From NCBI GenBank assembly GCA_964526635.1, contig CAZGLR010000003.1, positions 10,021 to 74,020 on the forward strand: a stretch of 64,000 nucleotides of DNA, written 5' to 3'. The DNA comes from CAZGLR01 sp964526635. GTDB taxonomy: Bacteria; Zixibacteria; MSB-5A5; GN15; JAAZOE01. A model generated the notes under the pieces. That model was given only the letters and a program-made list of their open reading frames with translations. It did not search any database and was not told where the DNA came from. Positions 1 to 7,282 of this stretch are shown one piece after another. The stretch's first letter is position 1; every line of letters begins with the position of its first letter. The position numbers and the translations under genes were made by a program.

Positions 1-1266
1 GTTATTGTTACTGCCGGTAACGAAATAATCGGTCAACGAGGTGGGTGAAAGGATTGTCGTCTGGTCTTTGCCGGCACCGGTGATGGTGAGATTGCCGGCA
101 ACAGTGACCTGCTCTTCATAGGTTCCTGCCGCGATAGTGATATGATCGCCGGCGGTAGAATTGTTAACCGCGTTCTGAATGTGAAGATAATGTTCGGTGG
201 TCAGATCCCAGTCTATTGGCAGATAGGCGATTTCGCAATCGCCGAAAGTCGGGCCATTATCAGTTTCGGTCGAGAAAAACAAGTGAGCGCCGCCATCGGC
301 GTAGATCCCGCACGGCCAGAATTCCCACCACTCGGCACCGCCATAGCCGCCATAGCTGATACTTCTGGCCGGCGACCAGGTCGACGAAGAACCATCGAAT
401 ACGGCCTGAACCAGATATTGACGGTCGGTGGCCACATATGGCGCAGTCACCAGGTACAGATTGGTGCCATCATTAAACAGGCAGGGATCATAAAGACCAC
501 TGCCGCTTATGGCTGTGGAATGCGGATTAAAAAGCGGCAATGGGCTGGTAACGGCCGAATGAATCTCGACATCCCCGGTGCCGTCTTCGATGGAGGCAAC
601 AAATAACACCCCAAGTTTGCTCAGCAGTACCGTGACTTTGGGCATGTTACCGTCGCTGATATCAACCTTGGAACTGAGAGTTGTGCCATCCCAGGTATAG
701 CAGTCGGAAGAGCCATCGGACGACTCCCAGACGATATAGATGCGGTTGCCATCGCCGGCCACATTAACATGTCCCCCGGCCGCGGTCGCGGAATTTATGA
801 GTTCAACCGGCCCGCTCCATGTCGAGCCATCATACACGTAGTAGTAGAGACCGCGGTTGGCGCCATCCTGTCCGCTGGAGGCGAAGCAATAGAGATTGCC
901 GCCAAAGGATGCAGCCGAAACAACGCGCTGGCTGAAACCAGCCGGCCGGCTGGTTTCCGACAGGGTCAGTTTAGTTTCTGTCGCCGATGCGAGGTCCCCG
1001 ATATTCGCGGCGGTTTTGTAATAAATCGTGTAGGTATCGGCATCGGGGTTGTAGCTGCCATCGCGGATACCCCCGGTTGAGACGTCGTCCCCTTTGACGT
1101 AAAACAGCCAATAGGAGCTGCCGTTGTAAATCACCGAAGGGTTACGATCGAACGCGGAGTTGTCGGTAATATACGATGGCTGGCTGACATCAATTGAAGC
1201 TGCTCCTGCGCTCGCTGCAAGCAGCAATACACAAAACAGCGTATGCCAAAAAAAGGTGAGCTTCAT
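1..1266 (-). CDS. Exported beta-propeller / beta-helix protein, 3' end outside window
   Basis: An open frame of 422 codons runs from an ATG at 1266 to the left edge with no stop, so the C-terminus is missing. A purine-rich AGGGGGA lies just upstream of the ATG. The product starts with a signal peptide (MKLTFFWHTLFCVLLLAAS, then ASAGAAS). About 300 residues follow that are rich in Gly, Ser, Tyr and Trp with repeated blade-like strands (for example SSYWLFYVKG and NRIYIVWESS), as in sialidase/arabinanase-type propellers. From about residue 370 the sequence switches to a parallel beta-helix pattern (HIQNAVNNSTAGDHITIAAGTY), typical of NosD/pectin-lyase-fold proteins. The likely location is periplasmic or extracellular, with a carbohydrate-related or adhesive role. 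No catalytic residues are recognisable and the substrate is unknown. Forward-strand ORFs inside it are shadows. Confidence 0.72.
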   Translation of the reverse strand, partial: MKLTFFWHTLFCVLLLAASAGAASIDVSQPSYITDNSAFDRNPSVIYNGSSYWLFYVKGDDVSTGGIRDGSYNPDADTYTIYYKTAANIGDLASATETKLTLSETSRPAGFSQRVVSAASFGGNLYCFASSGQDGANRGLYYYVYDGSTWSGPVELINSATAAGGHVNVAGDGNRIYIVWESSDGSSDCYTWDGTTLSSKVDISDGNMPKVTVLLSKLGVLFVASIEDGTGDVEIHSAVTSPLPLFNPHSTAISGSGLYDPCLFNDGTNLYLVTAPYVATDRQYLVQAVFDGSSSTWSPARSISYGGYGGAEWWEFWPCGIYADGGAHLFFSTETDNGPTFGDCEIAYLPIDWDLTTEHYLHIQNAVNNSTAGDHITIAAGTYEEQVTVAGNLTITGAGKDQTTILSPTSLTDYFVTGSNNN

Positions 1267-2197
1267 GGATCCCCCTAACTCAAGGATTGTGGTTTTTACC
1301 ATACCTGCCCGCAGTAATATGATGGAATGCTGCATTGGGACAGATTACTTCTAATGCCTGGGGTGATTATTGAAGATAGGAGTATCCTGCTGTTTTGATT
1401 AGTGGTGAAGAACGATGCACAAACGTGTTGATTAGCCACGGCTTCCCACCCGACAATACGCCTCAGGCAAATGTCACACGTGCTCTTTTGATGTGTTCTT
1501 TGATTCTGCGCAGTAGTGGCAGAAGTGAACACTGCCGTGAAAGACCGCCCCTGGTCTTTCATAACCTCAACTCAATATGGTGACTCCGCAAATGCGAGTC
1601 AAGACTTAACTGTGATATTGTCGGAAAAGTGCAAATAAATGTGATGCGACGACACAGAAAGATATATATACTCGTTCGCCTGTGACTCGTCTCCAACAAT
1701 CAGGCATTTTGATCCGACTTATGCCCGGTCTTTTTCATTTTAGTCCCATAGTCAATGTATGTAAGTAAACTCTGAGAGCGGTAGAATAATTTTTGAAATT
1801 AATCGGAACTCAATTCATGCGCCTGTCCGCTGTTGATCGTGCGATGGAATTGATTGAAGCACAGAAACATCCCCAATAAGACTGCTGACTCTTTGAAAAG
1901 TGACGGTGGTTGATTCCCGTAACTTGTTGATTGATACTTCTCGATAACTAAATAACTGCTACGGCTCTTAAATCTATCATATTGAGACGCAAAACTATCT
2001 CAAAATCACTGAGTTCTGTCCAGCCGGGAGGGCTTTTTTTGTGCCTGATTTTAGCGAAACACTCGCAGCAGAACAATTATACAATCACGCGTCCGCTATT
2101 CGGTCAGAAGGATATACAGAGTGGCGGCACAGCGCTCGGTATTTGACGCGGGGATCAAAAATCCTGCAATCAGCCCACCCACGGGGATGGCCGCTGC
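1267..2197. other. Long intergenic stretch without a supported gene
   Basis: Over 900 bases between two minus-strand genes; the short ORFs here have no recognisable family or good ribosome-binding site. It holds a perfect 8-bp hairpin (GAAAGACC/GGTCTTTC, 1539-1560) with no T-tract, and a forward-strand terminator-like stem at 2022-2040. The part next to 1266 must carry the promoter of the left-edge gene. Confidence 0.5.
2022..2040 (+). terminator. Orphan terminator-like hairpin with T-tract
   Basis: AGCC-CGGGAG-type loop-GGCT is followed directly by seven T residues. It points along the plus strand, yet no plus-strand gene precedes it. It could end a small RNA or be fortuitous; the stem is short. 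Confidence 0.35.
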
Positions 2198-3445
2198 CTA
2201 CCGGCGGCGTTTACTCATGGTTGATTTCCGCCGAGAGGGACCTTCAGGTCGTTTCTTCTGTTTTGGTAGTGGTGCCTTCCGGGACTCCCTCTCCGGCCGG
2301 AGAGGAGATATCCGTCGGGGCGGCAATGACGGAACCTTTTTGATTGATAGTCCGGTTTTTATCAACCGTTCGATATCCTTGATATCTTTTCGCTGATCGA
2401 GCGTGGCAAAAGAGATTGCCCTTCCGGCCATCCCGGCACGGGCCGTTCTACCGATGCGATGCACGTAATCCTGATGGTTGTCGGGCAGATCATAGTTGAT
2501 GACCAGTTCGATCCCGACCACATCAATGCCTCGAGCGGCAATGTCCGTGGCGACCAGGATCCGGTACTTACCGGCCTTGAAACCCTCCAGGGCGTCACGG
2601 CGCTGTCCCTGAGTACGGTCGGAGTGTATTTCTGCGGCCGAATGTCCCTCGCGACGCAAAATGCGAGTTATCTTGCGGGCGCCATGCTTGGTGCGAGAAA
2701 ACACCAGTACCGGTCCCTGATATTGCTCCAGTACAGCATGGAGGAGTTGGCCCTTCGCCTGTTTCTCGATAAAGAAAACTTCCTGTACGATATTCTCGGC
2801 TGCCGTTCCTGAGGGAGCTATTTCGATGTTAATCGGCAATTTCATATGCTGTCGGGCCAGACCCAAAATCTCGGGTGGCATTGTGGCCGAGAACAGCATT
2901 GTCTGCCGTTCAGCGGCAATCATCTTAATCACCTTGTTTATCTGGGGTGCGAAACCCATATCGAGCATCCGATCGGCCTCGTCCAGCACAAGCACTTGAA
3001 CGTCAGAGAGATTAACTATCTTTCGTTCAATAAAATCAACCAGGCGTCCGGGGGTAGCAATGATTATGCGCGGGTTTTGCTGGAGTGACCGCCTCTGTTG
3101 TCCCTCGGGCACGCCTCCGATCACAACCGCCAATCGCAGGCCGAGGGTTTTCCCCAGGGCCTGCAGTGACTCGCCGACTTGTTGCGCAAGTTCGCGAGTG
3201 GGGAGAAGTACGAGGGCACGTCCCTTGAGTTGTGCCAGCCGCTGGAGCAGGGGGATACCGAACGCAAGGGTCTTGCCGGTACCTGTCTGCGCAATCGCGA
3301 TCATGTCTTTTCCCGTGAGTCCGACGGGTATCGAGCGACGCTGAATGGGGGTCGGTTCGGTGAACTCGAGACGGGCAATGGCCGTGAGCAGTCCGGGAGC
3401 GATACCCAGGCCGCCGAATCCTGTGGCGTGTAATTTCTTTGACAT
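2198..3445 (-). CDS. rhlE: DEAD-box ATP-dependent RNA helicase (RhlE-like)
   Basis: ATP-dependent unwinding of RNA duplexes, used in RNA turnover or ribosome assembly in the cytoplasm. The superfamily 2 motifs appear in order, counting from the ATG at 3445 (415 residues): Q-motif (FTEPTPIQ, about 29-36), Walker A AQTGTGKT (52-59), PTRELAQ, TPGRL, DEAD (155-158), SAT (186-188) and HRIGRTARAG (from 329). The C-terminus is a short Lys/Arg-rich tail (KKRPEGPSRRKSTMSKRRR), as in RhlE/RhlB-type helicases, and probably contacts RNA. The reading frame continues upstream to another ATG at 3478; neither start has a strong Shine-Dalgarno. I chose 3445 because MSKKLHATGF matches the usual family start. 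The gene is isolated, with no operon partner. The family is certain, the exact orthologue less so. Confidence 0.93.
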   Translation of the reverse strand: MSKKLHATGFGGLGIAPGLLTAIARLEFTEPTPIQRRSIPVGLTGKDMIAIAQTGTGKTLAFGIPLLQRLAQLKGRALVLLPTRELAQQVGESLQALGKTLGLRLAVVIGGVPEGQQRRSLQQNPRIIIATPGRLVDFIERKIVNLSDVQVLVLDEADRMLDMGFAPQINKVIKMIAAERQTMLFSATMPPEILGLARQHMKLPINIEIAPSGTAAENIVQEVFFIEKQAKGQLLHAVLEQYQGPVLVFSRTKHGARKITRILRREGHSAAEIHSDRTQGQRRDALEGFKAGKYRILVATDIAARGIDVVGIELVINYDLPDNHQDYVHRIGRTARAGMAGRAISFATLDQRKDIKDIERLIKTGLSIKKVPSLPPRRISPLRPERESRKAPLPKQKKRPEGPSRRKSTMSKRRR

Positions 3446-3989
3446 GTGGGAGTGTACGAAAAATTGACTGTAAAACATAGCTTTCTGTTGGAGAATTTAG
3501 ATAAACGGACACGGATTATTATCATCGTCACCGGCGCGCAGAAGACGTATCACCTGAGTCGAAGTCATATCAGCCCGTTCGGACGCGCAAAGGTCAGTAA
3601 ATTTGTCTAATCACGTGAGCTTTTTTTGTACTCTCTGCGGGACATCTTGATAGATCGGCGACCGAAGGAGCTTTTTGATATATCGATTAGAATCGATTAT
3701 TGTGGTCTCTAAAATCTTTGCATTATTCAGGACTAAGAACTTGAGTTAGTTTCGAACTCTCGATCGGCTTTTATTGGCGTGCCGTCTTCCCGCCATGAAA
3801 TAAAAGACCCTGTGTTGGCCGTTTTTTTTTGGGGATGATGGCCATAAATATTACGCTGTCAAGAAAGACAATACTGATTATATTTAGGCATTAAGCGGGA
3901 AGGCGACAATGCATTGCACTGTCGGGCCAGTTCAACTTTGTTCCCCAAGCCCAGCTCATTAAACCCTTCAGATCAAAGTTTAATTTCAT
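3446..3989. other. Intergenic region upstream of the helicase
   Basis: About 540 bases without a supported gene. It should contain the helicase promoter and leader. A perfect inverted repeat ATCGATT-AG-AATCGAT lies at 3682-3697 and a T-run follows at about 3820-3830. A short palindromic element occurs at 3902-3928 and is listed separately. Confidence 0.5.
3902..3928 (-). repeat. Short palindromic element, left copy
   Basis: A 27-base element containing AATGCATT. Its reverse complement matches 5503-5529 at 22 of 27 positions (22 of the first 25). The two copies sit in opposite orientation on either side of the broken RhuM/Doc pair, so they may mark the ends of an inserted segment or be dispersed REP-like hairpins. 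Confidence 0.5.
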
Positions 3990-4432
3990 CTATTCTTCAC
4001 CCTTTGAGATTGCATTTAATATTTTAAGCTTTATCTCTTCATTATCTATTTCATCATTGATCACAGCACAGATAATCTCATGAAGAAGCTCTTTATTAAT
4101 TTTGCCACCCGCAACATGGTAGCTTATATTCTCCATATCGCGAATAAACCTGCTTGCTACAAAAACGTACCCATTGTTTATGAGGAATTTCGCCCCCAAC
4201 GCAATCGCTATTCTCTTATTTCCGTCCTGAAAACAATGGAAGTTGCATGCACAGAAAAACAAATGAGTTAACTTTTTCTCAAATGTCGGGTAATAGTCAT
4301 CATTTTGCATATGGGACAATGCACTCTCAAGAGGTCCCGTATCGATCAGTCCGAAAAGCCCCCGCCACTTATCTCAACGGTTTTCTTATGAACTTCAATC
4401 GCTTGTTCTATCGTAAGATATATGAGAGCCAC
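3990..4432 (-). pseudogene. doc: Doc/Fic-family toxin, frameshifted
   Basis: Doc toxins are Fic-fold kinases or AMPylators that inactivate translation factors. The C-terminal 109 residues carry the Fic motif HCFQDGNKRIA in an intact frame (3990-4319 and a little upstream). The N-terminal part (GTG at 4432, IYLTIEQAIEVHKKTV, a typical Doc start) is in a different frame and meets a TGA at 4346-4348 after 28 codons. Adding one base near 4350-4358 would join the frames to read GGGFSGLIDTGPLE, the usual Doc sequence. The lesion is thus a 1-base deletion, or an assembly error. The GTG start overlaps the TAG of the upstream gene by one base (TAGTG), a translationally coupled antitoxin-toxin layout. 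A short product from the internal ATG at 4319 would lack the first helices. Confidence 0.8.
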
Positions 4433-5466
4433 TACTCGCGCTCCTTGAGACGTTTAAGGACCTCCTTGGATTCTTCCAGACGTTCAATAAGCTCTTTGCT
4501 CTTTTCGCCCAGGAAGCGTTCGAACTCTCTGGAGTCCAATGGAGCGAGATAGTCCTTCAATTGCTTGTGCAAAGCATCGCGGAATGCAAGATCACGGCTG
4601 GCCATTTTACTTCGAGCTTTCTCTACCAATGGTTTCCAATGAGCCTGACTTTCAAACTCAGCGAATAGCTCATCAACCTCCCAAGAACTAAGTTTGCGCC
4701 CCACGCTCTTGTAGGCGTCTTCGAGAACTTTCGCAAATCCGTATTCATATGCAGAAACCAGATCGAGAATTTCCGAATAGAATGTATCTCTGACTTTGTC
4801 GCTTTCCTGTAGCCGTAGTATTTTCCGTTACTCCTGTGCGTTCTCCTTGAAAATGCTCACGTAAATCTTGTTCGTATAGGCGGGATATTTGAAATTGCCC
4901 ATGTCAACGTAGTCTCGCAGGGCATCAGTGAATTCCTTGCGATAATTCTCTTCCTTGAAATAGGAGATTATGAAATCTTCATCCCTCTGATTAATATACT
5001 TTGTGCCGCCGCCGGTTCTCTGATTGATTGTGTCGATTACAATGTCCAGAATGGCCTGGCGCAGAATGCGGGCGCGCTCACTCTCGGTAATGAGCATGGC
5101 AAGATTAAGAAATGCCCGAAAATCGAATATCCCCAGCATAGTGGTCTTGTGCAAAGTTTTGCCTACGAAATCTGTTTCGTTACCAAACTGCTTTTTGACA
5201 GCTATTTTATAGTCCTGCAAGGACTTGCCTCGCAGAATCTCGTAACCGTTTTGCTTGAGCTCAGATTCGAATTTCGAGAGGTAATTGTCGATTGTCCGTG
5301 GCTCAACTTCAAAGAACTCAGCGACTTGCTCTTTCAAAAGCGTTAGCTTGCCTTGGAATGCAATTCCTTGCAACTTCGTAGCTTTTTTGATCTCTTCAAC
5401 GGCGTAGGGATTGTTGAGAATATTCTGGCGGTCAACATCTGATTTGGTCAGGTCTTTACTCATCAT
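4432..5466 (-). pseudogene. RhuM/COG3943-like DNA-binding partner of Doc, nonsense-interrupted
   Basis: One reading frame of 344 codons is split by an in-frame TAA at 4828-4830. The upstream 212 residues start after a GGGGGGT ribosome-binding site at MMSKDLTKSD. They contain a helix-turn-helix-like segment (LLKEQVAEFFEVEPRTIDNYL) and the RhuM-type core (MLGIFDFRAFLNLAM, then NFKYPAYTNKIYVSIFKENAQE). After the stop the same frame continues YRKILRLQESDKVRDTFY and on through VGRKLSS to a 90-residue helical, charged tail. A TAA in place of a Tyr codon (TAC/TAT) explains the break. Such proteins commonly sit beside or are fused to Doc toxins and probably act as antitoxin or regulator; that role is inferred from context. 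Both halves could still be translated separately, the second from GTG 4704. Confidence 0.72.
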
Positions 5467-6079
5467 TACCCCCCACGCCGTGCGGAATACTATTTGACGG
5501 GTGGCCCGACAATGCTATGCATTGCCGGTTCCCGTTTGCGGCTTTATCATAATCACTACAGTCAATTATTGCAACAAATGGGTTTTGTGGGAAATCAAAA
5601 GCAAACAATCCCGGCCGAAACCGACAGGTGGCCCGCTGTAAACTTCTGCGGCGGGTTCCAGCCATAAGGGCGATGAATTCAACTCATTAGTTTACATCCA
5701 TCTCATCGGCAGGAAACCGCCCATTGCTACGCAACGGGCGGGCCACCCGGCCTGTCTTTCCCATCACCCATCCTGAATCAATGGTACATTTGTCATCGCC
5801 CATCCCGCATCGTTTCCAGCAAATCTGCTTGACCGCCCGACATTTGACCGTATACTGTACATATTCGGGTAATGACCGGATGATTGACTTTTTTGTATGA
5901 CGGTCCCACGAGGATCGACGGTTGTTGCTGCGGATATAGTCAGAGACGTACCCAAATGGCCCCGAACAAGCGGTCGGGCTCTATCTAAAGTGAAGCCCGG
6001 TGCCGATGTATGGTACATACGGTGAAGTATCTTCAGTGTCTGAGACAGCTTTGCCGAAACGCGGATTAGACTCTGACTG
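5467..6079. other. Intergenic region before the sigma-factor operon
   Basis: About 610 bases without a convincing gene; a minus-strand ORF overlapping the sigma factor is a shadow. It contains the right copy of the palindromic element (5503-5529) and three occurrences of a GGTGGCCCG-like string (about 5499-5508, 5626-5635, and reversed near 5735-5748). A small palindrome GTATG-GTA-CATAC lies at 6008-6020. The last 150 bases should hold the promoter of the 6080 operon; I cannot assign its -35/-10 with confidence. Confidence 0.45.
5503..5529 (+). repeat. Short palindromic element, right copy
   Basis: Counterpart of 3902-3928 in opposite orientation. It can fold as CAATGC-TAT-GCATTG with a further three GC pairs outside one mismatch. 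It lies just outside the start of the RhuM-like gene. Confidence 0.5.
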
Positions 6080-6652
6080 ATGACCCAGCGCTCGAAACAC
6101 AATATCGATTCTTTGATTGCCCGCTGCATCGAGGGCGACGACAGCGCCTGGCATGATCTCATAGACCTGATCGCGCCGATGGTGTTTGCTGTCTGCAAAA
6201 AAAGCCAGTTATCCCGTGATGAGAGCTTTGATATTTTCGGACAGGTCAGCCTGCAGTTGATCAATACCATTCCGACACTGAAATCGCCGGAAAAAATTAT
6301 GAGTTTTGTAGCGACCATCACCCGCCGCCGGATATATAAGTTTTATCACCAGGTGATTCTGGAGGGGGTACGCGATGAGGATGCGCTTTATACCCTGCCG
6401 ACCGATTCCCACGAGAATCCGGAAACTATCTACGAACTGAGTGAAAAGCGGGAAATGCTGCTGCGAGCGCTTAATAAACTAACGCCTCGGGAACGACGAA
6501 TAATCACGCACCTGTTTTTCGATGAAAAAGAGCTGAGTTATGAGGAGATTGCGCAAAAAATGAACATCCCGGTATCATCGATCGGGCCGACCCGGGCCAA
6601 GGCGCTGATAAAACTGCGCCGTATCATGGCCTACAAGAGATTTAAATTATAG
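6080..6652 (+). CDS. Sigma-70 family (ECF-type) RNA polymerase sigma factor
   Basis: A 190-residue sigma factor that would redirect RNA polymerase to a dedicated promoter set. Region 2 lies at about residues 10-95 (IARCIEGDDSAWHDLIDLI, ITRRRIYKFYH). Region 4 lies at about 130-185 (NKLTPRERRIITHLFF, then the helix-turn-helix YEEIAQKMNIPVSSIGPTRA). Regions 1 and 3 are absent, which defines the ECF group. The spacer between regions 2 and 4 is long and acidic. No obvious Shine-Dalgarno precedes the ATG. It is the first gene of a run that continues at 6698 (45-base gap), 7279 and 10059. The next gene is the natural candidate for its antagonist. Which ECF subgroup it belongs to cannot be settled by eye. 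Confidence 0.9.
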   Translation: MTQRSKHNIDSLIARCIEGDDSAWHDLIDLIAPMVFAVCKKSQLSRDESFDIFGQVSLQLINTIPTLKSPEKIMSFVATITRRRIYKFYHQVILEGVRDEDALYTLPTDSHENPETIYELSEKREMLLRALNKLTPRERRIITHLFFDEKELSYEEIAQKMNIPVSSIGPTRAKALIKLRRIMAYKRFKL

Positions 6653-6697
6653 GTATTTTCGCGAACCAAAATCGAGACCTATAATTAGGATAAGAGT

Positions 6698-7282
6698 ATG
6701 AGCAACAAGATCGACATATACAGGCTGATAATCGATTTAATCGAGGGGCGGTTGTCCGGCACAGAAGCCCGGCGGCTGAAAAAACTCATCGATGAAGATC
6801 CTGCGCTCCAGCAGATTATGGACATGGCCACGCGTCTGCGCGCCGAGGGACAGCATATCGGATGGTCAGATATTCGCGGGGCCGTACATGATTTATTGGA
6901 TCGCCAGTTACGACAGCATAAATCGCGGCAGGGCAATCTCCGCAAGGCATTCCTGACCTTTGATTCAAGTTTGTTACCCCTGCCCGAGGGTATACGGCCG
7001 GCGACTGTCAGTGAACGGCGCCTGAAATTTCAAATCGAAGATGATGTCCTGGAAATCGGTCTTTATCCGTTGTCACTCAATTCATATGAGGTCATCGGCC
7101 AGCTTCCCGATACCTTTGCCGATACCGGGCTCTCGGTCGCCATTCGCTGTGGCAACCGGATGATTGCCGGTGACATCGGCGAATTCGGGGTATTCCATTT
7201 TGATCGTGTCCCGACGGGACCATGTAGTATTGTTATCTCGTCCGGCAAAAAGGCAGAAATCGAGGTCGATCTGGAGATATGA
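6698..7282 (+). CDS. Putative anti-sigma / adaptor protein with helical N-terminus and beta-sandwich C-terminus
   Basis: 194 residues, no signal peptide and no membrane segment. The first 75 residues are helical and charged (IDLIEGRLSGTEARRLKKLI), resembling the sigma-binding N-terminus of anti-sigma factors but without the HxxxCxxC zinc motif. A linker containing LTFDSSLLPLP follows. The last 90 residues end in GEFGVFHFDRVPTGPC, the signature of carboxypeptidase-regulatory/Cna-B-like beta-sandwich domains. It starts 45 bases after the sigma factor with a good ribosome-binding site (AGGATAAGAG) and overlaps the CHAT gene by ATGA, so the three are translationally linked. From recalled gene neighbourhoods, similar small proteins sit between sigma factors and CHAT proteins elsewhere. 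The anti-sigma role, and the idea that it is a CHAT substrate, are inference. Confidence 0.6.
   Translation: MSNKIDIYRLIIDLIEGRLSGTEARRLKKLIDEDPALQQIMDMATRLRAEGQHIGWSDIRGAVHDLLDRQLRQHKSRQGNLRKAFLTFDSSLLPLPEGIRPATVSERRLKFQIEDDVLEIGLYPLSLNSYEVIGQLPDTFADTGLSVAIRCGNRMIAGDIGEFGVFHFDRVPTGPCSIVISSGKKAEIEVDLEI

Noticed and set aside
1296..1583. Short ORFs on both strands in the first long intergenic region
   Set aside because: No ribosome-binding site, no family resemblance, and no codon pattern like the neighbours.
5764..6321. 185-codon minus-strand open frame
   Set aside because: It covers the start of the sigma factor and its promoter; the translated sequence is low in family-like features, while the sigma factor is clear.
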